This document shows positions 33,959 through 44,339 of a DNA stretch of 64,000 nt, piece after piece. Position numbers and translations under genes: made by a program. This DNA comes from Toxorhynchites rutilus septentrionalis (taxonomy: Eukaryota; Arthropoda; Insecta; Diptera; Culicidae), in assembly GCF_029784135.1 (NCBI RefSeq), contig NC_073746.1:102502515-102566514 (forward strand). Direction: 5' to 3'. The notes under the pieces are model-generated. The model had not been told where the DNA came from. It worked only from the letters and a program-made list of their open reading frames with translations, and made no database searches. The stretch's first letter is position 1, and each line of letters opens with the position of its first letter.

Positions 33959-34096
33959 GTTCCTTGCGTAATACACTTCATGGTGGGGGCGTTAATTGAT
34001 GGCCTTATGTACGGCGAGAAGTTCATCGCGAACAAAGGTGATGCCAGCGAAAAAGCGCGCGCACTCCTTGCTATTTCAAAAAATCTCCATGTTTGA
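33959..34096 (+). CDS. Candidate terminal exon of an unknown gene
   Basis: After an acceptor-like ctggtttacag, 45 codons run open to TGA at 34094-34096. The product includes GALIDGLMYGEKFIANKGDA and SEKARALLAISKNLHV. The composition looks like real protein, with many charged residues, in contrast with surrounding noise. I could not find an upstream partner exon or name a family. The frame is open a further nine codons upstream, so an intron is not required. It could also be a transposon relic. Confidence 0.3.
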   Translation, partial: VPCVIHFMVGALIDGLMYGEKFIANKGDASEKARALLAISKNLHV

Positions 34097-34930
34097 TCTC
34101 TCGACCAAATTGTTGTTATTGTTGTTGTTGTTGTTATACAGCAACTCGGGTATGGCTAATTTTAGATTTGCTATTTGAAATTCGCATTTGGTGTGTCTTG
34201 CTGCTTTCGTTTACGGCCGCTACCTTGAAAACTTAGTGTACGTGAGAATATTGGTAAGTACATTAGTTTTTACTATTGGCTGCGCCGATTGAACTGGAAA
34301 TGTTGTTTTAGCTCGTCGTTACACAACCCGATCGCTGGAACAGATTTGTTCGTACTGACTTCTAACATCGTGTTGTGGTGTTTTGTAAACATACTCGTAT
34401 TATTCTCCAAGTCAAGTTCAAAGAGCCTAACACGCCCAGGATGGTCGGTTGCGCCTGTGTTCAAATTGGATCCTTGGGTTCTTGGGAGGGCTTCCAATTG
34501 TTCTCGAAATGAAGTCTTCTATGAACAGCAAGAATACAGTGATACCGAATCCACTCTCTTTGAAAACTCTAATATGGTGGGCGTCCAGCAGGTTTTTTTT
34601 AATAGCAATTATATTTTATTTTATTTATTACCGCGATGACTTCATTACTTCGTCGAGTCGAAGTCTCATGGCCAAATCGAATAATAATTAGGTGCGAAGA
34701 GAACGCTTTCGATTTTTAACTGTCGGTAATTTTTTGTGAATTTCTATGATTTATTGCATCATATTTTGATGAGTATATAGCATACAATACTGCAGATTTT
34801 TGTCGTTGGAGAAAATGTATGTGAATTGAAAAAAACTGTACAGGGTAACGGTAAGTGGATAGTGATGTCCGATTTTTCAAATTAATCGTAAAATGTCGTT
34901 CTTAAAGATAAACAAATCAGTCATTCTCTT
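34097..34930. other. No gene recognised; GTT microsatellite
   Basis: A (GTT)n stretch is at 34110-34134. A minus-strand frame at 34273-34497 contains protein-like text (RVRLFELDLENNTSMF), which I cannot place. It lies just upstream of the jockey LINE. Confidence 0.25.
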
Positions 34931-35102
34931 GTTTGTCATGTGCTAATTTTTGTTTTTTTACTGTTTTTGACTCTCCTGTACAACGATTTTTGTTTCAACG
35001 AACCAACAAACTATCGCTGCATCGGAATCACCTCGAGTTCAACTGCCTCGGATACCGAATTATTTCAGATCAAAAAAGTTATCGTACCGTGAAATATAAA
35101 CA

Positions 35103-35489
35103 ATGGCTAGCACTTCAGTTTGCCACTCTTGCCCTTTGGAGGTAAATGAAGTGGAGATGATTACTTGTGACGGCTTTTGTAATTCAACCTTCCACTTAAA
35201 ATGTGTAAAATTGCCTGTTGCTACTCGTGATACAATAAAAAACTGTGCCCAGATATTCTGGCTGTGTAATGCTGGCACAAAAATGATGAAAAATGCCACA
35301 TTTCGTCAGGTCATTTCATCTACCAACAAAGCCATTGAGGCTTCATATGATCATCACAACAAAAGTGATTGCCAAAAGGCAGTTGTGCGGGAATTAGAAC
35401 GCCAATTCAACTCTTTGAACCAAGCATGCTTTAGGTCTTACATAAGCCGTGTGCAAAGTGACGTCAGGACAAAACCACAACAGCTTTAG
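35103..35489 (+). pseudogene. LINE ORF1-like PHD-finger protein, truncated
   Basis: It encodes 128 codons. A Cys/His array (VCHSCPLE, MITCDGFCNSTFHLKC, then IFWLCNAG) matches a PHD finger, except that the final Cys of the W-x-C-x2-C pair is lost. PHD fingers occur in ORF1 of several insect jockey/CR1-type LINEs. Downstream sequence jumps directly to RT-proximal text (DSASLFSSYFRSVV, about 35568), which indicates a deletion of the endonuclease. Confidence 0.55.
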
Positions 35490-35567
35490 ACACACATTAA
35501 ACTACGGACATCGACCAATGGAATTCCACAGAACATTTTCTACAAAGACAGTACATCTTCAACATCA

Positions 35568-36534
35568 ATTGACTCAGCAAGCTTATTCTCGTCCTACTTT
35601 CGAAGTGTGGTAAGTAATAACTCACCACCTTTGTCTGAACGGTACATAAGTAGTCTACAGTCGTATGACCTGAACATTCCGCTTATTTCATTCACCAAAG
35701 AGGACGTTTACAGGAAGCTGAGCTGGCTCGAAGCCTCGAAAGGAGCCGGACCGGATAAGCTGCAACCTTCTTTTGTCAAGGCATGCAGCTCCTCATTGGC
35801 TTTGTCGTCTACCTTCCTTTTAACCGTTCGCTGAGAGAAGGGGAGTTTCCCGCATTATGGAAAACTGCATCAATAATCCCTATTCATAAAGCAGGTGATG
35901 TCCACGATGTGCAAAACTACAGAGGAATTTCGATTCTGAGCTGCATGCAGAAAATTGTTGAAAGTATGCTACTGGATCCCATTTACCCATCTGTTCGGCA
36001 CATTATCGCAAACGACCACATGGGTTTGTTAAAAAACGGTCTACTACGACAAACCTCATGAGCTACGTCCAATCAGCAGAGATTGAAAAAATTGAGAAAA
36101 GACAGCAGGTTAACGCCATTTATGTTGACTTTTCGAAAGCTTTCGAACGCGATTGCTGTGGGAAAACTGAAGCGCTACGGGTTTCTACTGTGTTTAACCA
36201 ATTGGATAAATTCGTATCTGACTGATCGTAGTGCATCGTCTCTTTCATCGCCCTTTTCTGTTACCTCTGGCGTGCCGCAAGGCAGTCACTTAGTTCCACT
36301 TTTATTCGTACTCTTCATTCACGATATTTGCGCTGTTCTTAAATCGTCTAAGTTGATGTATGCAGATGACCTAAAATTGTTTCGAGTAGTAACATCATTT
36401 ATGGATTGTTGTGCTCTTCAAATGGATCTAGATGCTCTGCTGCACTGGTGCTTCATAAATGGCATGGAATTGAACATCAGAAAATGTAACGCGATAACAT
36501 TTTCGCGGCTTTGCTCACAAATTACTTTTGAATA
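35568..36534 (+). pseudogene. jockey-type reverse transcriptase, N-terminal and palm parts
   Basis: Recognisable RT blocks are FTKEDVYRKLSWLEASKGAG, PDKLQPSFV, FPALWKTASIIPIHKAGD and NYRGISILS, all before 35945. Next come AIYVDFSKAFE (about 36115), SGVPQGS (about 36267) and MYADDLKLF (about 36356; the catalytic YADD). At least three frame changes are needed (around 35800, 36055 and 36110-36160), so it is inactive. Confidence 0.75.
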
Positions 36535-37832
36535 AAGGGTGTGTCACATCAAATTGCATCACGGAAAAAACGCTGTAGAAATTTAATTTTTAGGAATTAT
36601 ATCTTCAACTTTCGCTTATAATCAGATAAGAGTGTATAGATTACGTTGGCCATGCTTCACTGTCAATTTTTCGTAAATTTGGAAAAATGTCATCGAACGA
36701 AAAAGAGCGTCGTGAATTAATCCTGTGCACTCATTTCGAGAATCCGGAGTTGTCACATCGGGACATCGGTAAGATGCTGGGAATTGTCCAATCCACGGTC
36801 AGCAGAGTACTAAAACGATACTTCGAGAACCTAACCATCGACCGGAAGATGAAGAACGGCAAAAATGGATGCTCCGTCAGTGAAAAAGATCACAAGCGCG
36901 TAGTTAAGCAGTTTAGACGTGATCCGAGAAGTTCGGTCCAAGATGTCGCCAATAAGCTGAATTTGTCAAGTTCATTCGTCCAGCGGACCAAGCAGCGGGA
37001 GGGCCTGCGTACATACAAGGTTCAGAAGGCTCCTAACCGCGACGAAAGGCAAAACATGGTGGGGAAGACGCGAGCCCGGAAGCTGTACACCGAAATGCTG
37101 ACGAAACCGCATTGCCTGGTAATGGACGACGAAACCTACGTCAAAGCGGACTTTCGTCAGCTGCCGGGCCTGTTGTTCTTCTCCGCAGAGGACAAATTCA
37201 GCGTTCCGGAGGAGATTCGCAAGCAGAAACTATCCAAGTTTGCCAAAAAGTACATGGTGTGGCAAGCGATCTGCTCTTGCGGAAAGCGGAGCGCCCCCTT
37301 CGTGATGACCGGCACGGTAAACGGGCAGGTTTACCTTAAGGAGTGCCTACAGAAGCGCTTACTACCACTATTGAAGCAGCACGAGGGCCCGACCATCTTC
37401 TAGCCGGATCTCGCTTCGTGCCACTATTCAAAGGACGTGTTGGAGTGGTACGAAGCCAACGGGGACACCTTCGTGCCAAAGGAAATGAACCCGCCCAACG
37501 CGCCGGAGCTTCGCCCAATAGAGAAATATTGGGCGATTATGAAGCAGGCCCTCCGGAAGAACCCAAAAGTTGTCAAATCGGAGGCGGATTTCAAGAGAAA
37601 ATGGATTTCTGTTCAAAAAAAACTACAACCTGACGTTGTACAGAACCTTATGGACGGGGTAAAGAGGAAGGTGCGAGCATACGGGCTTGGGCTCGAAGTA
37701 TAAATAAAAAGAAAATGCCAAAAGTTGTTTAATAGTTTTTATTTTACTGTCTTAAATTTTCAAAAGGATCGGTCTATTGGGCGAATTTCTACAGCGTTTT
37801 TTCCGTGATGCAATTTGATGTGACACACCCTT
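36535..37832 (+). mobile_element. ITmD37E transposon, copy 2 (1,298 bp)
   Basis: It has the same 48-nt terminal inverted repeats as copy 1, with TA duplications at 36533-36534 and 37833-37834. It inserted into the jockey RT in sense orientation. It is about 30 bp longer than copy 1, mainly because copy 1 has deletions. Confidence 0.92.
36687..37703 (+). pseudogene. ITmD37E transposase with a single nonsense codon
   Basis: The frame from ATG 36687 runs to 37703 (338 residues plus stop) and is broken only by a TAG at 37401-37403. At that position copy 1 has TGG (Trp, in FWPDLASCHYS). The stop lies one codon before the Pro-Asp pair holding the second catalytic Asp, so the visible product of 238 residues lacks two catalytic residues. 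Domains: helix-turn-helix at residues about 25-60, first Asp in MDDETYVKADF, second Asp in PDLASCHYS, Glu in RPIEKYW. The catalytic spacing is D37E. It is the better preserved of the two copies. Confidence 0.9.
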
Positions 37833-37834
37833 TA

Positions 37835-38306
37835 TACGATGGGATCGATCGAAGTAGACAAAGTTGCAGCCGTCAAAGATCTAGGTATCGTGCTCGACAA
37901 CAAATTAAATTTTACGGAGCATATTGCAACGGTTACCGCTAAGGCTTTTACCATTCTCGGATTCATTAGACGCCACACTCAGGCATTTACAGATGATTAT
38001 TGCCTCAAAACGTTATACGTGTCTCTCGTACGCAGTATATTAGAATACGGTGTAACTGTTTGGGCCCCATACCACGCTGTTCACATTGCTCGCCTGAAAC
38101 CTGTGCAGAAAACTTTCATCCGATATGCTCTTCGTCATCTCCCGTGGCGCAGCGACCAACATCTGACCTCATATGAAGAACGCTGCGCACTGATTCACTT
38201 ACCGACACTGTAAATACGACGTGAGTTTCTCCAGAGACTGCTGGTTTTCGATTTTCTTAGCAACAATACTGACTGTGCAGAAGTTCTGGGGAAGCTTCGA
38301 ATCAAG
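37835..38306 (+). pseudogene. jockey-type RT, thumb region
   Basis: This resumes with VDKVAAVKDLGIVLDNKLNF, TEHIATVTAKAF, then SLVRSILEYGVTVWAPYH, the classic region after YADD. It ends ALRHLPWRSDQHL...YEERCALIHLPTL. A frame difference of one base exists across the transposon site. Sequence continues to 38306 (FLQRLLVFDFL), where the hAT MITE is inserted. Confidence 0.75.
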
Positions 38307-39176
38307 CAGTGTTTGGATTTCGATCAAAATCAAATGATATACAATGTGTCATGCAAGTAAACTCTCACGAACATATAACCATATATGAGAGGATCATTCA
38401 GATACTTGTATGAATGTCAGTGATCACTTGTGTAATATTTAGTGATTAAACTAAGAGAGGAACGAAGACTGTTGATTGCATATCCGATCTGTATCAAACA
38501 TCGCATACCATTTTCGAAGCCTGCATACAATTTTGAACCGCATATATCGTCCCATTTTACTATAGCGAAACCCACTGCACAGACAAGTGCAAAGCAATAA
38601 ATGATACAAGAAAAATTACGTCATCATTACGTCGCGGAGAGCAGCGAATGGGGAAAGAGATAAAACGCGAGAGTTTTTGCTTCTCACTGGAGCGGTGTTG
38701 CTAGTAAAACTATGCGGTCTATATGAATATACACATTTCAAGGGATAGTGGCGTTAAAAATGGAAAATATAATCTGACTACCCTTCCCTTAGCCTCTATC
38801 GAGCTAAATAATCATATAGTTTGCACTCTCTGAGACTTAAAAATCAGGATCTGCTACATTAGCTGAATATGAATCTTTCGCTTTGCGTTGTCCGTACGAT
38901 CCTGCTGTATCATGATGCATGGAGAGGTCGGTATGCATATGTTAGAGGCAAAGAAGAAAATAAGCTTTCTGCACCGAAAGCGTATATGATAGCTTTGCTT
39001 GCATGCTGGTGTGCAATGAAGTGCGAGCCGATGCAGAGTTGTCTCGTTCTCTTTTGTGTCGTGATTTGCAGCACATAACAACAATAGAATACCGCTGGGG
39101 AAAATGTTTCCTGAAAGATCATATTTGAACGAACGAAAGCGATTTTTTCAATGAGTGGATCATTTGGCAAACACTG
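38307..39176. mobile_element. hAT-type MITE (870 bp) inside the LINE
   Basis: The ends are CAGTGTTTGG and (reverse complement) CAGTGTTTGC. The 8-bp flanks GAATCAAG (38299-38306) and GAATCAAC (39177-39184) are a target duplication with one mismatch, as expected for hAT. LINE coding text resumes right after the second flank. The first roughly 430 bp match 61402-61812 closely. No transposase remains. Confidence 0.8.
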
Positions 39177-39184
39177 GAATCAAC

Positions 39185-39412
39185 GCTCCAGGTAGATCAA
39201 CCAGACAATTTGTTTTCTTCCGGCAAGCAGCGCACCGTACTCTGTTTGGAAAAAATAATCCTTTGGATGTTTGTTGCCAACGGTTCAATGAAGTTGATTA
39301 CTTGTTTGAATTCGATATGTCCCGAAAAGCGTTTATTATAAGGATTCAATTATTGAATTTTAGTCTGTCCGACAATTTCTTGGCGAAGACTGGGTAAATA
39401 AATAGAAATTAA
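39185..39412 (+). pseudogene. jockey-type RT C-terminus and 3' tail
   Basis: In frame text FFRQAAHRTLFGKNNPLDVC and CQRFNEVDYLFEFDMSRKAF is the typical C-terminal end of jockey-clade RT proteins (motif HRTNYGxxxP...CxxFN...LFDF). A short AT tail follows (taaataaatag, 39401-39411), likely the original 3' end of the LINE. Confidence 0.7.
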
Positions 39413-40122
39413 TCGTTAAGGGCATATCTTTGATATAATGCAAGAAACCACTGACTTTTCTAAACTTATGATACAGTTTCTTTTAAACATTCCTTTCAGC
39501 ATTAAAGGGGCTTAAACCTCACCTAAACTCGCCTCTTTGACTCAGGTCGAGGGTAATTATGTCAGAACACTAAACAAACGCAGCAAAATATGGTCAACTT
39601 TAACCGCATGAACTCATGAAACCCACACTTTTTACTCTAATATAGTGCATGTGGTATAATACATGACCATATTATAGAACGTAGGACTACGCTATTATTT
39701 TATTCAATTGGCTTCGGATATTTTCTCAGAATGCTTCAAAATTTTATAAATAATTGTTTAGTGGAATTATTTGGTCGTCTCGAAATGGGTTTTTTTTGTA
39801 GAATTAGTTGACGATTATTGATTGGTGATCCATTCTTGCTCTCGCAGAACAAAACATAACCTGATCATTTGTTGCAATTTGTTTCATACCAATGCATTGA
39901 AAATTGGTCTCGATCATTATTCTGGTGGTCTTTTTCACAAATTGACATACACTCGGCAACAGGCGATTATATACTTGTTTCACCAGCACCATTATTCTTA
40001 ATCTCATAATTACATCAATCTATCTTTGGCTCCGCATGGAACCAATCACAATAGCAAATTCTTGCAAGCAGTGCTGAAAAAAATCAATTCATTCTTTTGA
40101 ATACGAACGACAAATACCATCA
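39413..40122. other. No gene recognised
   Basis: A trace of the GACGTAG group is at 39676-39720 (acgtaggactacgctatt...ttggcttcggatatttt), matching 46118-46170. Otherwise this is unassigned AT-rich DNA. Confidence 0.3.
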
Positions 40123-41240
40123 CACTGAGAGAAAAATTTAGTATATATGACGAATTTTTTCGTAAATGTTACCAATTCGCTAGTCATTTTCTACCCTACT
40201 AATCATTGGTATATCTTACAAAAGAAAATTGGTAGGCATTATTTTTGTAGGATGGTGGGCATGTTGGCCCACCATTGGAGCAACATCAGTGAAAACGTTG
40301 TTTTTTATTTGTAAGAGATAATGATAAGGGATAATGACATTATGTTGTTGATAATTAATTCTTATTTATAAAGCTGTCTTCAATCATACATTATCTTTTA
40401 CACAGTAATATCCTACATCCTACATTCTATATCTAAACATTGCTCGTGCAAATAGACAGATTTAATCGCAGCCTCGACCGAATCAGTCTCATGTGTTTTT
40501 TCAAATTCTCGCTCATCAAGGTTTTGCTCCTTTTCCTGTTACACATTTTCATCTTTTAGGTCACGAACAACTGATTAGTTGGCAGTTGATGGGACCAGAT
40601 CGCAGTACATTTCATCCGTATTATTTGCTTTCCCGTTTCCTGATGTATGATTATGGCTAGTTATAAATATGGGTTCGTGATGGAATATATGTGATTACCT
40701 GACATTTATTTGTGTTGCAAATGCTTAGTCAAGTATACATTGAATATTCCACCAGTCAACTGTGCAATTTTAATCCAAGGTTAGAAACTGAAAATTAAAA
40801 GGGAAAGGATTGTGTTGAAGTTTATTTTTATAAGATTCGGTGTATTAAGATTTCACTACAACGAATTAAACTTTTGTTTTCCCGCAGCGAAAACAAGTTC
40901 TTGATATCTTTGTGGTCGAGAATTTGTTTTCGACGAAGAGAAACAGAAGCTACATATATTTTAATCTAATAAAAACCAAAAAACCTTACCTCCGAATTGC
41001 TTTGTTTCCTCAAGAAGAATGACGACTGCGAAGTACGCACATTACAGTTCCTAGAAATGAAAACAATTGAGGTTACACATGCTATGAAGTAAAATGTACG
41101 AATCTTTAGTAGGGATGTATATTGCATAAGACATCCGTTTTACAAAGTTTTGGTAATATGTACAAAAAATGCGTACATTTTACCAATGTTTCAACTACTA
41201 AAGATTTGGTAGCTGCATTTACTAATGTTTTCCTCCAGTG
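40123..41240. mobile_element. Inverted-repeat element (about 1.1 kb)
   Basis: The left end CACTGAGAGAAAAATTTAGT (40123) and the reverse complement of the right end CACTGGAGGAAAACATTAGT (41240) agree at most positions. Similarity continues inward (ttttttcgtaaatgttaccaa against ttttttgtacatattaccaa). The flanking duplication is unclear. No coding frame is seen inside. Confidence 0.5.
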
Positions 41241-41625
41241 CAGGCATCAGTTGACAACACTTTTCTTCTAACCAATATCGCGGGATCATTGGCTTCTTCG
41301 ATGTACGAGCATGTTTCACTCATACGGATCTCTTCTCACTGTATCCCTTCCATTCGATCGAATAACCACACCTTTATTCAAGCCGCTTGTCATGCTGTTA
41401 TTTGTGATTTACATTTGTCCCTATCAATTGAACTAGTGACCGACACTCAATTGACATCCGACGATGCATTTGTATGTTTTCAGAAAAAAAAAACAGAGGA
41501 ACAACTGGCCAGAGTGAATTTCTTTTTCTTTCATTCTTACGTTCCTCGCATTATTGTGGGAGTGTGATGCTAACACATGACCAAGGGGCATTATAAAATG
41601 CTCTCCCATCGCCTGCTCTGTGTAT
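41241..41625. other. No gene recognised
   Basis: A plus-strand frame of 109 codons (41238-41567) spans this stretch but shows no domain I know, and its composition is not convincing. Confidence 0.2.
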
Positions 41626-42186
41626 GCCCGGCTTGGTGACCGGAATAAATCGCCACAGTAAACAACTGCAACAGAAACAACCGCTTAGAAAAAGTGTAGT
41701 AGGCTAGAAATATTTGGCGCGGGAAAAACATCATGTGCCTCACATTTCTATTATAAATTTATTCTCTTGTTCTCGTTTTTCGAAATTTATTCTGAGGACA
41801 ATGTAATGGGGACGAAGTCCCCATTTGGCGAGGATAAGGAATCGAGGCGGCCCATGCCGCCAAGATGACGCAATCCGAGTCCACCGCCGACCCGCCGTCG
41901 GAAGCGGCGGTGTCTCGCACGCAAACCTGGGATCCACTGATTGCCCGGTTAGTTTGAAACATAGGATACGATCCTTTAGCAATGTCCGACCGAGCTCTAG
42001 CGAGCGTCGGACGGTATACGTCTGCCCGGGGCGTTACGTTTGCCTGGGGCGATACGTTTGCCCGGTTAATTCTTGTTTTGAAATACAATACCGCGCCACA
42101 ATATTTATAGCCTACTACACATTTTATAAGCGGTGGTTTCTGTTGCAGTCGTTTTCTGTGGCGATTTATTCCGGGAACCGCCCGGC
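41626..42186. mobile_element. Inverted-repeat element with a GC-rich core
   Basis: Arms of about 100 nt at 41626-41728 and 42087-42186 are inverted (ccggaataaatcgccacag, ctgcaacagaaac, accgctta, gtgtagtaggct, aaatatt, ggcgcgg). The core (41800-42065) is much richer in G+C than its surroundings. It holds several short hairpins (ggggacgaagtcccc; ggcggcccatgccgcc; ccgccgtcggaagcggcgg). It also holds a three-copy 18-nt tandem (tacgtctgcccggggcgt and variants, 42016-42066). The frames across the core on both strands have no recognised domain. Confidence 0.6.
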
Positions 42187-42849
42187 TTATATGATCGAAA
42201 TCATACTTCAATGCAGAAAGCCGCAATAGGAGAATGAATTATTTGTTTTCGTTCACGTTCATCGCATTTAAATGAGAAGGAATAGCGTTCGTTTGACAAT
42301 GAACCCTTTCGGATCTCAGTTGATAAGGTTAACCAAATTCAAGCGATCGAGCAATGCTTTCTTTGGTGACGAATGGTATTCTTTGTCATTTTCGTCGTTT
42401 TTTTCGGTTGAGACTGAATTTTCACCGCACTGCTTGCAAGTATCAAATTTCATACTACAAGTTATTTAGTATTCCCTCGGTAGAATCGCACCTCTAGACA
42501 ACCAACACCAAACAACATTCAAAATTGATTGGTTTTTGGTATCTTCGATCACAGGTTTAAATAACCTGTGTGTCCACAGATAGAACCGAATACCGAAGCT
42601 GGGATTATACCACGTTTTACGGATTTTTTACGACCGAGTAAAACACGTGTAGCATCGTTTACTATTCCACAATTGACTGACTTTTATTAACGTTTCCCTT
42701 TTTTTCCCTACGATTACATCTCCTCATCATAAACGTGTTCACACAGAGAGTATCCGTGAATTATAAAGGAGAGAGTATCCGTGAATTATAAAAATAACAA
42801 GATGCACACAGAGCCATACCGTTAAGGGGTGTAACGACTAAATATTTGA

Positions 42850-43470
42850 ACAATTTTCACCATTTTGTGCTATTCTTAACAGAAACGTTTTCTGTTAATA
42901 TTACTGGTCTCGTTGCATTACTTTCACATGCTCGAGATTAGCGTAGCTGTCATCCTTGGTGGAGAAAGTTTTACTACTGGCAAGTGAAACTAATTCACAT
43001 AAAAATTCCTTAATCACTTTTAAAATTCCAGCCCGACATTCACGATGGTCTAGTTCAATGATTCTCCGCCGAACGCAGAACCTTAACGCCTGCTTCACCT
43101 TGGCGTCAGTTCGATGCATTGATGCAATGTCACAGGCATAAACGAAGTGATGTTCGCTGCATTGAAAAAGACCGAAAATTTGCCTCAGCAGAGATCCATT
43201 ATTCATACCCTAGCGCAAATATTCTCCTCGCGCTACCTCCCTTCCGTGTTTTTATTATTGCGGCTGCATAACTTGCACCACCAAACAATCGTCGAACATA
43301 GCATCAAAAATTCATGGGTCTATGACGTCCAACATAGCATCAATGATTCATGGGTCTATGATGATTCCCCACACTTATTGTGTGGCGCAGAATCTTAACG
43401 CCTGTTTTGTCATGGCCTCAGTTCGATGCAATGGTCGCGTCCACAGTTCGTGATGACGCAAAACAAAGTA
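42850..43470 (-). repeat. Dispersed repeat with a 101-codon frame, copy 1
   Basis: This aligns with 46335-46860 (aacagaaacgttttctgtta, atattactggtct, gcttagctgtcatcctt, ggagaaagttt...gcctcagcagagatccatt). The minus-strand frame 43206-42901 is open for 101 codons and reads ALRFCVRRRIIELDHRECRA and GILKVIKEFLCELVS. In the second copy the same region is broken. I do not recognise the protein. It may be part of a transposon or a duplicated gene fragment. Confidence 0.4.
43290..43365 (+). repeat. Short tandem duplication
   Basis: The unit cgaacatagcatcaaaaatt catgggtctatga is followed by ccaacatagcatcaatgatt catgggtctatga. These are two copies of about 36 nt. Confidence 0.7.
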
Positions 43471-43519
43471 AGCGATGTTTCGCTCTATTCGAGTATAGAG
43501 CAAAAATTAAGAAATCCCG

Positions 43520-43705
43520 TCGACTATATATGACTCGAACAAAAACATAGGTGGAGATATTTTCTCTTAAGTTGTGTGTTAGGAATCAAAACTCATCCAT
43601 TAATTAAAGCGATATGATCGTTCAAAATCTTTTACCTTTTCCACTTGAATATAGGCATGTATATTGAAAGGTCAGATTGAAAGGTTAGACGTAGTCCTAC
43701 GTCAA
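43520..43705 (-). repeat. GACGTAG repeat, minus strand
   Basis: This is the reverse complement of 31501-31625, ending with gacgtagtcctacgtc at 43688-43703. Order on the plus strand: acataggtggagatat, ggaatcaaaactcatccatt, gttcaaaatctttta, then the palindrome. Confidence 0.5.
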
Positions 43706-44083
43706 AATTAAAACGTTTATATTTTCTCTTCATATGTGAAGAAATGCACAAAAACCAACAAATTTTAACGTGGCAGAATTGAACGTAAGTTTTTCCGAGA
43801 AAACAAGTAGATTGAGATCAGAAAAAGGTCACTAATCATAAACACCAATGATTTGGTAATTGGTTTGGCCGCCTTTGGAATCCAGCATTGCCCAAAAGCA
43901 TCTTGATATTGGTTCAATGAGGTTTCTTGTCACTATCGACGGAATACTCTCTTCTTAATCCTCTAGATTAGGCATTCTCAAGCTATTTGCCAACAGACCC
44001 CTTTTCCATAATTAGGTGAAACCTTAGACCCCTAACTTGGTCTAAATGAGCAATAACTTCATCAAACATGATATTCATTATAC

Positions 44084-44165
44084 AGTAGAACCCCGATTAT
44101 CCGTGGAATAGTCGGGCAAGATAACTGCGTATAACGAAAATCGCGGATATCGCAATAAGTGACCA
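44084..44165 (+). mobile_element. pogo/Tigger-like terminal sequence
   Basis: The words cagtagaaccccgattatcc and gtggaat followed by cgcggatatcgcaataagtg resemble the terminal repeat of pogo/Tigger-type Tc1/mariner elements (CAGTAGAACC...TATCCG). The opposite end was not found, so it may be truncated by the next element. Confidence 0.4.
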
Positions 44166-44184
44166 AAAATGAGGTGCATTTTGT

Positions 44185-44337
44185 GAACCGCAGTTCTTCT
44201 TTGAACCGTGGTTCTCAAGTGAACCGTAGTTCATTTGGTTCATTTGAGAGCCGCGGCCCATTTTCAAAGAACCGTAAATCGCACGCTCTTTCTGACGAAC
44301 CGGCTCGAATGAGCGGCACGTGATCGCTTGCCCATCT
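44185..44337 (-). mobile_element. hAT-like MITE end with GAACCG repeats
   Basis: Repeated gaaccg/ggttc words (gaaccgcagttc, gaaccgtggttc, gaaccgtagttc) end at gcttgcccatctcta. The reverse complement, TAGAGATGGGCAAGC, matches the end of the element at 19677. The left end is not identified. Confidence 0.45.
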
Positions 44338-44339
44338 CT

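Larger units (their letters stand above)
34931..39412 (+). mobile_element. Decayed jockey-type LINE with two nested DNA transposons
   Basis: The order is: ORF1-like PHD finger (35103-35489), reverse transcriptase (35600-36534), an ITmD37E insertion (36535-37832), RT thumb (37835-38306), a hAT MITE (38307-39176), and the RT C-terminus (39185-39400). It ends in a short taaataaatag tail. The endonuclease that should separate ORF1 from RT is missing, so the element is internally deleted. The left boundary is uncertain. Confidence 0.7.

Noticed and set aside
33996..34178. Thioesterase (ACOT13-like) similarity suggested by an LHGG-like word and MALCT text
   Set aside because: The two words are in different frames and the rest does not follow the family. 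The 33959-34096 frame is a better reading.
37112..37633. Additional plus and minus frames within the second ITmD37E
   Set aside because: They are out-of-frame shadows of the transposase at 36687-37703.
41825..42229. A 134-codon plus frame and 155-codon minus frame as new genes
   Set aside because: Both run across the GC-rich core and inverted arms of one element. The repeated VCPGRYVCLGRYVCP text comes from an 18-nt tandem repeat. I keep the DNA structure as the finding.
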